From: Lujinxingia litoralis
GTDB lineage: Bacteria > Myxococcota_A > Bradymonadia > Bradymonadales > Bradymonadaceae
Assembly (NCBI RefSeq): GCF_003260125.1
Contig: NZ_QHKO01000011.1
Coordinates: 1-64,000 of the forward strand
Length of the DNA: 64,000 nt
Direction of reading: 5' to 3'
Shown here: in pieces, positions 24,204 through 32,632 of the stretch
How positions within the stretch are numbered: position 1 is the stretch's first letter
Layout of the letters: the number at the start of each line of letters is the position of its first letter
Position numbers and translations under genes: made by a program
The notes under the pieces: generated by a model
Seen by the model: the letters and a program-made list of their open reading frames with translations, nothing else
Database searches by the model: none
Told to the model about the DNA's origin: nothing

Positions 24204-26132
24204 ATGTTTCAGGAGCTAACAAGCCGTGGGCGGCGAGTCTGGGGGCTGAGCGCGCTTTTTATGTTCATGATCGCCTGCAACCTCACCGACACTGGGTTCA
24301 TTCAACCCGGATCCGGGGGCGACGTCGACCCGGATGTTCCGGTGCTGGAGGACAGCGGGGAGCCGGATACCCCTGGCGAGCCAGAGTGTCGAGAGGGCTC
24401 CGACTGCGACTCGGACTACTGCACCGCGGGGGTGTGCGTGGATGAGAGCTGCGCCGATGTAACCTGCGGCGACGACGAAACCTGCTACCGGGCGGTGTGC
24501 TATCTGAGCTGTGATGGGGCCGATGCCTGCGATCCCAGCTCGCGCTGTTACGAAGGGGTCTGCCTGCCGCTGGATTGCTCGGCAACCACCTGCGAGAGCG
24601 ATGAAACCTGCTACCGCGGGGTGTGCTACGCGGCCTGCTCCGGCGATGCGAGTTGCTCGGAGGAAGGCGCCGAGTGCGTGGAGGGAAGTTGCGTGGTGGC
24701 CACCTGCACCGACGGCCTGCAGAACGGCGCGGAGACCGACATCGACTGCGGCGGCGCCGAGTGTGAGGCCTGTGCTCCGGGCAAGGCGTGTCAGGAGGAG
24801 GGCGACTGCCAGGTGCCGGTCGAAGGGGAGTGGAGCGTCTGTGACTTCGGGGAGAACTCCTGCGCGCAGGTGGGCACCCAGGAGCGCACGCTTGTGTCTT
24901 ATGCCTGTGGGGAGTCCCAGACCTGTGAGGCGCACGAAGAGGTGGAGACCCGGGAGTGCACCCGCACGACCGACGCGGAAGCCTGCGGGGAGACGGTGGT
25001 TGGCGAGTGGGGGGCCTGTCAGGGGGCCGGGCAGCAGGGCGTGTGCTCGACCCAGGGGCAGCGTCGCCGGGTGATCACGAGCTTTGCCTGTGCCCAGGGC
25101 AGCTGTGAGACGGTGGAAGACGAGGAGTTTGAAGCCTGCGTGCTCGACACCGACGCGCAGGCTTGCGGCACCCCCGAGGCCGGGGCGTGGTCGGCGTGCG
25201 GGGGCTTCTCCGGGACCTGTGATACCACGGGCACCCGCAGCCGCACGGTGACTTATTTTGAGTGTGGGAGCGGCACCTGCGCGGAGCGCGTCGCCACCGA
25301 GACCGAGGCCTGCAGCCGGGCGACCCAGGGTGAGAGCTGCGGGGAGACGACCTACACGAGCTGGAGCGCGTGCGATGGATTCAGCAACACCTGCGACACG
25401 ACGGGTGAGCAGACGCGCACGGCGACCGATCGGGTGTGCAACGGAGGTTCGTGCAGCAACGTGACGCGCACCGAAACGAAGACCTGCTCACGCACGACCA
25501 ACGGGACGAGCTGCGGTTCGACCAGCTACACGAGCTGGGGGGCGTGCGGTGGATTCAGCAACACCTGCGACACGACGGGTGAGCAGACACGCACGGCGAC
25601 CGATCGGGTGTGCAGCGGTGGCTCGTGCAGCAGCGTGAACCGCACAGAGGTACAGAACTGCTCGCGCACGACCAACGGGACGAGCTGCGGTTCGACGAGC
25701 TACGGAAACTGGAGCGCGTGCAGCGGATTCAATGGCACCTGTGGGGAGGCCGGGACCCGCACGCGCACGGTGACGCACCAGCGGTGCTCCGGGGGCAGCT
25801 GCTCCACCGTGACCGAAACCGAGACCGGGACCTGCAGCCGAGACACCGATGGCGGCGTCTGCGGAACCTCGAGCTGTGAGGAATGGCCGCCGATCTTTCA
25901 GTGTCTGGTCGAGCCGGACCAATGCCGGGGGGATCAGTTCCGCACCTGCACCGACCGGCGTTGCTCCGGGGGCAGCTGTGTAGGGGTGACGCGCAGCGAG
26001 AGGCGTAGTTGCAACGCGTTCGATGGCGCGAGCTGTAATAACGGACGGGGTTGCTGTCAGAGCGGTAGCTGCATTGATAACGGTGGCGGTGGCGGAGGAC
26101 ATCAGGTCCTTTGCGAACTCCAACCCATCTAA
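24204..26132 (+). CDS. Cysteine-rich lipoprotein 2 with TSP1-like modules
   Basis: A 642-residue paralogue of lipoprotein 1. The signal peptide ends in lipobox 'FMIAC' (Cys25) and an acidic linker follows. The Cys-pair region contains two 'CYR.VCY' motifs, then 'CTDGLQNGAETDIDCGG' (which here follows rather than precedes the Cys pairs) and about seven TSP1-like modules. Adjacent modules such as 'WSACDGFSNTCDTTGEQTRT' and 'WGACGGFSNTCDTTGEQTRT' are nearly identical, so they arose by recent tandem duplication. The C-terminus ends in a short Cys-rich tag with a Gly run. AGGAG precedes the ATG; a strong terminator follows. Likely surface-exposed; function unknown. Confidence 0.87.
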   Translation: MFQELTSRGRRVWGLSALFMFMIACNLTDTGFIQPGSGGDVDPDVPVLEDSGEPDTPGEPECREGSDCDSDYCTAGVCVDESCADVTCGDDETCYRAVCYLSCDGADACDPSSRCYEGVCLPLDCSATTCESDETCYRGVCYAACSGDASCSEEGAECVEGSCVVATCTDGLQNGAETDIDCGGAECEACAPGKACQEEGDCQVPVEGEWSVCDFGENSCAQVGTQERTLVSYACGESQTCEAHEEVETRECTRTTDAEACGETVVGEWGACQGAGQQGVCSTQGQRRRVITSFACAQGSCETVEDEEFEACVLDTDAQACGTPEAGAWSACGGFSGTCDTTGTRSRTVTYFECGSGTCAERVATETEACSRATQGESCGETTYTSWSACDGFSNTCDTTGEQTRTATDRVCNGGSCSNVTRTETKTCSRTTNGTSCGSTSYTSWGACGGFSNTCDTTGEQTRTATDRVCSGGSCSSVNRTEVQNCSRTTNGTSCGSTSYGNWSACSGFNGTCGEAGTRTRTVTHQRCSGGSCSTVTETETGTCSRDTDGGVCGTSSCEEWPPIFQCLVEPDQCRGDQFRTCTDRRCSGGSCVGVTRSERRSCNAFDGASCNNGRGCCQSGSCIDNGGGGGGHQVLCELQPI

Positions 26133-26154
26133 GGCCTCGGCTCACGCTCCACAG

Positions 26155-26188
26155 GCCCTCGCCGACCCCGGTCGGCGAGGGCTTTTTT
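26155..26188 (+). terminator. Rho-independent terminator of lipoprotein 2
   Basis: A perfect 12-bp stem (GCCCTCGCCGAC with GTCGGCGAGGGC), a 4-base loop and six T on the plus strand, 22 bases after the stop. Confidence 0.93.
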
Positions 26189-26448
26189 GTGCCCGAAACG
26201 CGCACGAAAATTGTGGGCGGTGGGGGGCGCGGGTGGCGTTGCTCCACGCGCGGTACGCTACGTTTTTTCACGATGGGAACGCTTGCTTCACAGGGAGGAC
26301 GTCCTTACTAGGGGGCGCGGGGGACTGCCATTTTTTCGATATTTGTGCAGTACAGGCCTCGCTGGCCAGACAGCTCCGAGCTGTGTGCCGTGGTCTGCTG
26401 CGCGTAGCGGCGCCTGGGTGGCGGCCCAGGTGTTGAGGAGTATGTGTC
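26189..26448. other. Intergenic region before lipoprotein 3
   Basis: With the terminator, the gap between lipoproteins 2 and 3 is 316 bases. The rest should carry the promoter of lipoprotein 3, but I could not identify a convincing -35/-10 pair. The short frames here show no family features. Confidence 0.4.
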
Positions 26449-28017
26449 ATGCACCATGGTGTGAAGGCGCTCGGCTGGCGAGCGCGAGTGCGGATGTTCT
26501 TGAGCGTGAGTGTTCTGGTCTGGTGGGTGGGCTGCAATCTGACGGACGATGCAAGTAAGGCGCCCGGTGGCGATGGGACGCTCGATGGCGGGGTTCTGGA
26601 TGCGGACTCTTCGCTGCCGCCCACCTGCGAGGACGGCGTCAAAAACGCTCAGGAGAGCGGGGTGGATTGCGGGGGCTCGGAGTGTGAGCCCTGTGGGGCT
26701 GGCGAGTCCTGCCAGATGGCTGCCGACTGCGCCTCGGGCTACTGCACCGAGGGGGTATGCGTGGAGCAGAGCTGCGCTGAGGTGGAATGTGGCGAGCAAG
26801 AGGTCTGCTACCGGGCGCTGTGTTATGTGAGCTGTGACGGGGCCGATGTCTGCGACCCCGGCTCGCGTTGTTACGAAGGGGTCTGCCTGCCGTTGGATTG
26901 TTCGGCAACGACCTGCGAGAGCGATGAAACCTGCTACCGCGGGGTGTGCTACGCGGCCTGCGCCGGCGATGCGAGTTGCCCGGAGGAAGGCGCCCGGTGT
27001 GTGGAGGGAAGCTGCGTGGTGCCCACCTGCACCGACGGCCTGCAGAACGGCGCGGAGACCGACATCGACTGCGGCGGCCCCGAGTGCGAGGCCTGCACTC
27101 CCGGCAAGTCGTGTCTGGAGGTGGGCGACTGCCAGGCGCCGGTCGCAGGGGAGTGGAGCGTCTGTGATTTTGGGGAGAGCACCTGCGCCCAGGTGGGCAC
27201 CCAGGAGCGCACGCTGGTGTCGTATGCCTGTGGGGAGTCGCAGACCTGTGAGGCGCACGAAGAGGTGGAAACCCGGGAGTGCACCCGCACGACCGACGCT
27301 CAGGCCTGCGGGGAGACGGTGGTTGGCGAGTGGGGGGCCTGTCAGGCCATGGAAGCGCAGGGCGTATGCTCGACCCAGGGACAGCGTCGCCGGGTGATCA
27401 CGAGCTTTTCCTGTGCCCAGGGCAGCTGTGAGACGGTGGAAGATGAAGAGGTTGAGGCCTGCGTGCGCGACACCGAGGCGCAGGCTTGCGGCACCCCTCA
27501 GACCGGGGCCTGGTCAGCGTGCGGAGGCTTTTCGGGGACCTGTGACACCACGGGGACCCGCAGCCGCACGCTGACCTATTTTGAGTGTGGAAGCGGCACC
27601 TGCGCGGAGCGGGTCGCCACCGAGAGCGAGGCCTGCACTCGGGGCACCAATGGCGCAAGCTGCGGGACGACGACCTACACGAACTGGAGCACGTGCGGCG
27701 GTTTCAGCAGTATCTGCGACACGACGGGCACGCAGACGCGCACGGCGACCGATCGTAAGTGCGTCAGCGGGACGTGCTCAAGTTCGGCGCGGAGCGAGGA
27801 GCGGAACTGCACCCGGACCACCAACGGTATCAGCTGTGGCAGCACCACCTACGGGGCCTGGTCGACGTGTTCGAGCGCTCCCCTGTGCGAAGAGTCGTTC
27901 AAAACGCGCTCGGTGACCCGGAGAACCTGTTCCGGGGGGAGCTGTCAGACCACGACAGGGACGGAGCGGCAATCCTGTGGGATCAATCGGCCGCCCCCGG
28001 GCATGCATTGCCCCTGA
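26449..28017 (+). CDS. Cysteine-rich lipoprotein 3 with TSP1-like modules
   Basis: A 522-residue paralogue. Signal peptide 'VRMFLSVSVLVWWVGC' has lipobox 'WVGC' (Cys29). A 'CEDGVKNAQESGVDCGG' motif comes first, then the Cys-pair region, a second motif 'CTDGLQNGAETDIDCGG', and five or six TSP1-like modules. From about residue 125 to 370 it is nearly identical to lipoproteins 2 and 4 at DNA level, while the signal peptide and last module differ. This pattern suggests gene conversion or recent duplication. GAGGAG precedes the ATG. No clear terminator was seen. Probably an outer-membrane-anchored surface protein of unknown partner. Confidence 0.87.
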   Translation: MHHGVKALGWRARVRMFLSVSVLVWWVGCNLTDDASKAPGGDGTLDGGVLDADSSLPPTCEDGVKNAQESGVDCGGSECEPCGAGESCQMAADCASGYCTEGVCVEQSCAEVECGEQEVCYRALCYVSCDGADVCDPGSRCYEGVCLPLDCSATTCESDETCYRGVCYAACAGDASCPEEGARCVEGSCVVPTCTDGLQNGAETDIDCGGPECEACTPGKSCLEVGDCQAPVAGEWSVCDFGESTCAQVGTQERTLVSYACGESQTCEAHEEVETRECTRTTDAQACGETVVGEWGACQAMEAQGVCSTQGQRRRVITSFSCAQGSCETVEDEEVEACVRDTEAQACGTPQTGAWSACGGFSGTCDTTGTRSRTLTYFECGSGTCAERVATESEACTRGTNGASCGTTTYTNWSTCGGFSSICDTTGTQTRTATDRKCVSGTCSSSARSEERNCTRTTNGISCGSTTYGAWSTCSSAPLCEESFKTRSVTRRTCSGGSCQTTTGTERQSCGINRPPPGMHCP

Positions 28018-28324
28018 GCTCCGGGGGGAGCCTGGTGGTGCCGGCGAGCGCTGAACGCCGTTTGCAGAAGGCTTAGACAGGGCATGGCCTGCCCCCTCGG
28101 TCTCCTTACAGGGACCCGGGGGAACGTGGCGGGGCTGGGCGCACCCAACTGATGAGAGTGCTTGGTGTTTTTGTGTAACTTTGCGTAATATGATGAGCTG
28201 AGCGCCATACTCATCATGTGTTGCCTTCCGAACGCGCGCGGTGGATCTGATCCTGTGTCGGAAGAGCCTCAAGCGGTGGGTAATCTGTGTTCCTGACGAA
28301 TACCCGAGGGTTGAGGAGCGTGAC
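28018..28324. other. Intergenic region before lipoprotein 4
   Basis: A 307-base gap with a promoter candidate at 28162-28191 and no other recognised element. The in-frame extension of lipoprotein 4 to 28241 lacks signal-peptide features. Confidence 0.45.
28162..28191 (+). promoter_or_regulatory. Candidate sigma-70 promoter of lipoprotein 4
   Basis: TTGGTG at 28162-28167, an 18-base spacer and TAATAT at 28186-28191, in an AT-rich stretch 134 bases before the chosen start. Confidence 0.4.
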
Positions 28325-30763
28325 ATGCAGCAGCGTAAGATGATGTCTCTGTGGAGCGTGCGGCTCTGGTGTACCGCCAGCGTTCTTATCTGGTTGGTGG
28401 CCTGCAACCTGAAAGATGATGCAGGGCAGCTCTCCAACGACGGCGACGTGGCCTTCGATGGCGACTTTCTCGACGTGGACTCCTCGCCGCAGGCCACCTG
28501 CGACGATGATGTCAAAAACGCTCAGGAGAGCGGGGTGGATTGCGGGGGCTCAGAGTGTGAGGCCTGTCGCACTGGCGAGTCCTGCCGGGAGGCTTCGGAC
28601 TGCGACTCGGGCTACTGCACCGCGGGAGTGTGCGTGGAGGAGAGCTGCGCCGATGTGACCTGTGGTGACGACGAAACCTGCTACCGGGCGGTGTGCTATC
28701 TGAGCTGTGATGGGGCCGATGCCTGCGACCCCAGCTCGCGCTGTTACGAAGGGGTCTGCCTGCCGCTGGACTGCTCGGCGACGACCTGCGAGAGCGATGA
28801 GACCTGCTACCGCGGAGTGTGTTACGCGGCCTGCTCCGGCGATGCGAGTTGTCCGGAGGAAGGCGCGCAGTGCCTGGAGGGAAGCTGCGTGGTGGCCACC
28901 TGTACCGACGGCCTGCAGAACGGCGCGGAGACCGACATCGACTGCGGTGGCTCTGAGTGTGAGGCCTGTGCTCCGGGCAAGGCGTGTCAGGAGGAGGGCG
29001 ACTGCCGGGCTCCGGTCGCAGGGGAGTGGAGCGTCTGTGATTTTGGGGAGAGCACCTGCGCGCAGGTGGGCACCCAGGAGCGCACGGTCGTGTCTTATAG
29101 CTGTGGGGATTCGCAGATCTGTGAGGCGCACGAAGAGTTGGAGACCCGGGAGTGCACCCGCACGACTGAGGACGAGGTCTGCGGGGAGACGGTGGTTGGC
29201 GAGTGGGGCGCCTGCCAGGGAGCCGGAGAGCAGGGCGTGTGCTCGACCCAGGGTCAGCGCCGCCGGGTGATCACGAGCTTCGCCTGTGCTCAGGGTAGCT
29301 GTGAGGTGGTGGAAGACGAGGAGTTTGAGACCTGCGTGCTCGACACCAACGCGCAGGCCTGCGGCACCCCCGAGGCCGGGGCGTGGTCGGCGTGCGGGGG
29401 CTTTGAGAGCGTGTGTGACACGACGGGGGCCCGCAGTCGTACGGTGACCTATTTTGAGTGTGGGAGCGGCACCTGCGCGGAGCGGGTTGATACCGAGACC
29501 GAGGCCTGCAGCCGGGTTACCCAGGGGGAGAGTTGTGGCGAGGTGTCGTATGGGGAGTGGAGCGCGTGTGAAGGGTTTAGCGGGGTGTGTGGCCGCACGG
29601 GCACGCAAAGTCGCACGGTGACCTACCGCGAATGCAACGGCGGAGCCTGTACCACCCGCACCTCCTCGGAGACGCAGACCTGTACGCGCAACACCGACGG
29701 GGTGAGCTGCCAGGCAGATGCGATGGGAGAGTGGTCGGCGTGCAGCTACGCCACGGAGTGTTCGACCTCGGGCAGCCGCACCCGCACCGTGACGGAGTAC
29801 GACTGTCTGGGCGGCAGTTGCGCCCAGAGCAGCCGCACCGAAACGGACACCGCCGGTTGTGCTCGCAATACTGTGGGAGTGAGCTGTGGGACCACGAGCT
29901 ACGGAGGCTGGAGTACCTGCGGCGGGTTCAGTAACGCCTGCGATACGACGGGAGAGCAGACGCGTACGGCGACCGATCGAGTGTGCTCCAACGGTACGTG
30001 CAGCAGCGTGAACCGCACGGAGGTACAGAGCTGCACGCGTTCGACCAACGGGTCGAGCTGTGGGACCACGAGCTACGGAGGCTGGAGCACCTGCGGCGGG
30101 TTCAGTAACGCCTGCGATACGACGGGAGAGCAGACGCGTACGGCGACCGATCGAGTGTGCTCCAACGGTACGTGCAGCAGCGTGAACCGCACGGAGGTAC
30201 AGAGTTGCACGCGTTCGACCAACGGGTCGAGCTGTGGGACCACGAGCTACGGAGGCTGGAGCACCTGCGGCGGGTTCAGTAACGCCTGCGATACGACGGG
30301 AGAGCAGACGCGTACGGCGACCGATCGAGTGTGCTCCAACGGTACGTGCAGCAGCGTGAACCGCACGGAGGTACAGAGTTGCACGCGTTCGACCAACGGC
30401 GCGGTCTGTGGTGAGGGGGATACGTATGGCTCCTGGAGCGCGTGCAACTACTCGAGCACGTGTGATACCAGCGCCACGCGTACCCGTACCAAATACACAC
30501 GGCGGTGCTCCGCAGGCAGCTGCTCCACCACCACGTCGACGGTGAGCGAGAGCTGCTCGCGAAATACCAACGGCACCACCTGCGGTGCCACCACCTACGG
30601 CAACTGGTCGTCGTGCTCGATCGTGCCGATTTGCGAGTTTTCCACCAAAAGCCGGTCGGTCACCACGCGCACCTGCTCGGGAGGAAGTTGCCAGACGAAC
30701 ACAAGCACCGAGTGGGCAAATTGCTATTATAACGCACCGAATCCCGGCCAGGAGTGTCCGTGA
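28325..30763 (+). CDS. Cysteine-rich lipoprotein 4 with expanded TSP1-like modules
   Basis: The largest paralogue, 812 residues. I start at ATG 28325, after GAGGAG, which gives signal peptide 'MMSLWSVRLWCTASVLIWLV' and lipobox 'LVAC'. Order: acidic linker, 'CDDDVKNAQESGVDCGG', Cys-pair region, 'CTDGLQNGAETDIDCGG', then about ten TSP1-like modules. Three consecutive 58-residue modules, encoded at 29885-30406, are almost identical and begin 'CGTTSYGGWSTCGGFSNACD'. Each has conserved Trp and six Cys. The protein is probably exported and lipid-anchored. A bidirectional terminator follows, shared with the convergent HmuY gene. Role unknown; the expanding repeats suggest a surface-exposed, length-variable protein. 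Confidence 0.88.
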   Translation: MQQRKMMSLWSVRLWCTASVLIWLVACNLKDDAGQLSNDGDVAFDGDFLDVDSSPQATCDDDVKNAQESGVDCGGSECEACRTGESCREASDCDSGYCTAGVCVEESCADVTCGDDETCYRAVCYLSCDGADACDPSSRCYEGVCLPLDCSATTCESDETCYRGVCYAACSGDASCPEEGAQCLEGSCVVATCTDGLQNGAETDIDCGGSECEACAPGKACQEEGDCRAPVAGEWSVCDFGESTCAQVGTQERTVVSYSCGDSQICEAHEELETRECTRTTEDEVCGETVVGEWGACQGAGEQGVCSTQGQRRRVITSFACAQGSCEVVEDEEFETCVLDTNAQACGTPEAGAWSACGGFESVCDTTGARSRTVTYFECGSGTCAERVDTETEACSRVTQGESCGEVSYGEWSACEGFSGVCGRTGTQSRTVTYRECNGGACTTRTSSETQTCTRNTDGVSCQADAMGEWSACSYATECSTSGSRTRTVTEYDCLGGSCAQSSRTETDTAGCARNTVGVSCGTTSYGGWSTCGGFSNACDTTGEQTRTATDRVCSNGTCSSVNRTEVQSCTRSTNGSSCGTTSYGGWSTCGGFSNACDTTGEQTRTATDRVCSNGTCSSVNRTEVQSCTRSTNGSSCGTTSYGGWSTCGGFSNACDTTGEQTRTATDRVCSNGTCSSVNRTEVQSCTRSTNGAVCGEGDTYGSWSACNYSSTCDTSATRTRTKYTRRCSAGSCSTTTSTVSESCSRNTNGTTCGATTYGNWSSCSIVPICEFSTKSRSVTTRTCSGGSCQTNTSTEWANCYYNAPNPGQECP
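29885..30406 (+). repeat. 174-bp tandem triplication inside lipoprotein 4
   Basis: Three head-to-tail copies begin at 29885, 30059 and 30233, exactly 174 bp (58 codons) apart and differing at only a few positions. Each encodes one TSP1-like module, so copy-number change would keep the reading frame. Confidence 0.95.
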
Positions 30764-30816
30764 GATCGTGCTCCGCACCATGACATCGGCTGCCCCGGGT
30801 GGCCGGTCGCCCTGAC

Positions 30817-30856
30817 TTAAAACCCCCCGGCGGTGCATCGCACCGCCGGGGGTTTT
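30817..30856. terminator. Bidirectional rho-independent terminator
   Basis: A 13-bp stem (CCCCCGGCGGTGC with GCACCGCCGGGGG) with loop ATC, preceded by AAAA and followed by TTTT, so it can act on both strands. It lies between convergent lipoprotein 4 and the HmuY-like gene. Confidence 0.9.
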
Positions 30857-30946
30857 GTTCAGGGCAACCTTCTGCACCTCGTCTGTGAGGCACGCTCTTT
30901 GAACCTCATCGATGCCTGCGTGTTGCGGTGCAGCAGGTCTGCCTGA

Positions 30947-32575
30947 TCAGAAATCCTTGGCGTTGGGGCCGGTGTAGGCCAGGCGAAGTTCGTAGACGCC
31001 ATCGGCAAACGAGACGACGCGGACTTTGGCGTAGCCGCCATCTTGAAGCGCCACCACAAAGGTCTTGTCGGCCGGGCTCACCGTGTGGGTGGCGAAGTCG
31101 TAGTCGTACCAGTCGGCCAGCACGGGGTTGCCAGAATACTCAGCGCCGGAGGGCTGAATGGTCAGGGTTTCGTCGAGCTGATAACCCTCGGCCGGCGCTT
31201 CGAGTACGGCCTCAAAGGCTTCTTCCACGGCCAGCGCGCCCACCGAACCTTCCGGAGCGGTGGTGCCGCCGAAGGCGCGGGCCTGGTAGTTCTTAAGGCC
31301 GATATCCCAGCGCTCGCCATCTTCCACCACCTGACCCCGGGTCAGCGAGATGTTGGCCCAGCTCTCGGCGTTGGAAGCGTCGACCTCCAGGGTTAGCGCT
31401 TCGACCAGGGCCTCCATGGCCTCAAAGCGCAGCTGGTAGATGCCGCCCTCGTAGCTGAGGATCTGGAGCTTGCCGTAGGAGCCGTCGGCCAGGCGCACCA
31501 CAAACACGCCTGCGGCCGGGCTCAGGGTGTGGGTGCTCATATCGTAGTCAAACCAGCTGGAGAGCGCGGCGTTCTGGGCCACGGGCTCGGCGCCGGGAGG
31601 GCCGGCGGGGACCTCCATCGTGTCCACCACAAAGCCGAGGGTGTTGGTGGTGGTCAGCGTCTCAAAGTCGGCGTCGGTGTTGAGGGGAAGCGCGCCGGCA
31701 AGGCCCGCGCCGCTCACGCCACTGTTGGTCTGAAAGACGGTGCGCTTGATGGCCACGTCCCAGGTCAACTCGGTGGTCGCGTCGCTGAGGGTGACGGCCT
31801 CTTTGTCGACGAGCGAGACGTAGGTCCAGGCCTCGCTCGACGAGGCGTCGATGGTGAAGGCGCCTTCGATCGGATCTTCGGGATCTTCCGGATCTTCCGG
31901 ATCTTCGGGATCTTCAGGAGCGTCGCCCTCGGGGAAAGTGATCTCGCCATTCGGGGCGGCGATGCTGTCAAAGCGCAGCGTTACAAAGCCCGAGGTACCG
32001 GCCTCATCGTAGTAGTCCAGGAGTTGCACCTTCACGTAGTCTTCGGCGCTCAGGCGCAGCACGTACACGCGATCACGGGCGCTGAGGGTGTGGGTGCTCT
32101 GATCGTACTCATACCAGGCACCCTCCTGCTGGAAGACCAGCCCCGGGTTCTGTCCCCGCTCATCCGGCTCGCCCTGCACATCGGTGATGTACTCGCCATC
32201 GGGAGCCCGGGTGAGCGTCTCAAAGTCTTCGCCCTCTAGAATCTGCACGCTGACCGAGCCGGCGCCGCTGACCCCGCCGTTGACCAGGATCTGGAAGCGC
32301 TGAAACGCCAGGTGCCAGGTGTCCTGCTCGAAGTCGGCGTCGGGGACGAGCTCGCCACCAGGCAGGTTCAAGAACTGAAAACTCTCGGCATCGCGGGCAT
32401 CCAGGGTGATCTGCTGCCAGTCATACGCCTCACCGTCGGTATCCGGGTCGGTGTCGGTGTCGGGTGTCTCGGTGTCCACGTCGTCACGAAGATCGTTGGC
32501 GCAGGCGCTGGCCGTGCCGGCGATGAAGAGCGCCACAACGAGGCGCAAGAACAGGTTTTTTGAGAGGTGGTTCAT
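30947..32575 (-). CDS. Three-domain HmuY-like heme-binding lipoprotein
   Basis: A 542-residue lipoprotein with signal peptide and lipobox 'TASAC' (Cys25), an Asp/Thr-rich linker and three HmuY-like domains (about 53-205, 238-385, 392-540). Each carries the motif W(Y/F).YD..THT(L/V)S...V(F/Y)V.(R/A)L....Y.K(V/L), for example 'WFDYDMSTHTLSPAAGVFVV'. A five-fold EDP repeat joins domains 1 and 2. HmuY proteins capture heme at the cell surface and pass it to a TonB receptor; classic HmuY has a single domain, so three in tandem is unusual. It lies 57 bases behind hmuR on the same strand and is probably cotranscribed from the Fur-box region. GGAG precedes the ATG. Confidence 0.85.
   Translation of the reverse strand: MNHLSKNLFLRLVVALFIAGTASACANDLRDDVDTETPDTDTDPDTDGEAYDWQQITLDARDAESFQFLNLPGGELVPDADFEQDTWHLAFQRFQILVNGGVSGAGSVSVQILEGEDFETLTRAPDGEYITDVQGEPDERGQNPGLVFQQEGAWYEYDQSTHTLSARDRVYVLRLSAEDYVKVQLLDYYDEAGTSGFVTLRFDSIAAPNGEITFPEGDAPEDPEDPEDPEDPEDPIEGAFTIDASSSEAWTYVSLVDKEAVTLSDATTELTWDVAIKRTVFQTNSGVSGAGLAGALPLNTDADFETLTTTNTLGFVVDTMEVPAGPPGAEPVAQNAALSSWFDYDMSTHTLSPAAGVFVVRLADGSYGKLQILSYEGGIYQLRFEAMEALVEALTLEVDASNAESWANISLTRGQVVEDGERWDIGLKNYQARAFGGTTAPEGSVGALAVEEAFEAVLEAPAEGYQLDETLTIQPSGAEYSGNPVLADWYDYDFATHTVSPADKTFVVALQDGGYAKVRVVSFADGVYELRLAYTGPNAKDF
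31872..31916 (-). repeat. 9-bp tandem repeat coding for EDP linker
   Basis: Five tandem 9-bp units (GGATCTTCG or GGATCTTCC on the plus strand) encode Glu-Asp-Pro repeats between HmuY domains 1 and 2. Slippage would change linker length in frame. Confidence 0.85.
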
Positions 32576-32632
32576 GCTGAAACTCCATCCTATTCAATGG
32601 GTTAGGGGTGGTGTGTGCGAAGGGGGAAGCGT

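Noticed and set aside
28550..30877. 775-codon open frame on the minus strand across lipoprotein 4
   Set aside because: It is the antisense shadow of a Cys-rich repetitive GC-rich gene; its composition is Arg/Ala-rich with no family signature, and lipoprotein 4 has a signal peptide, lipobox and RBS.
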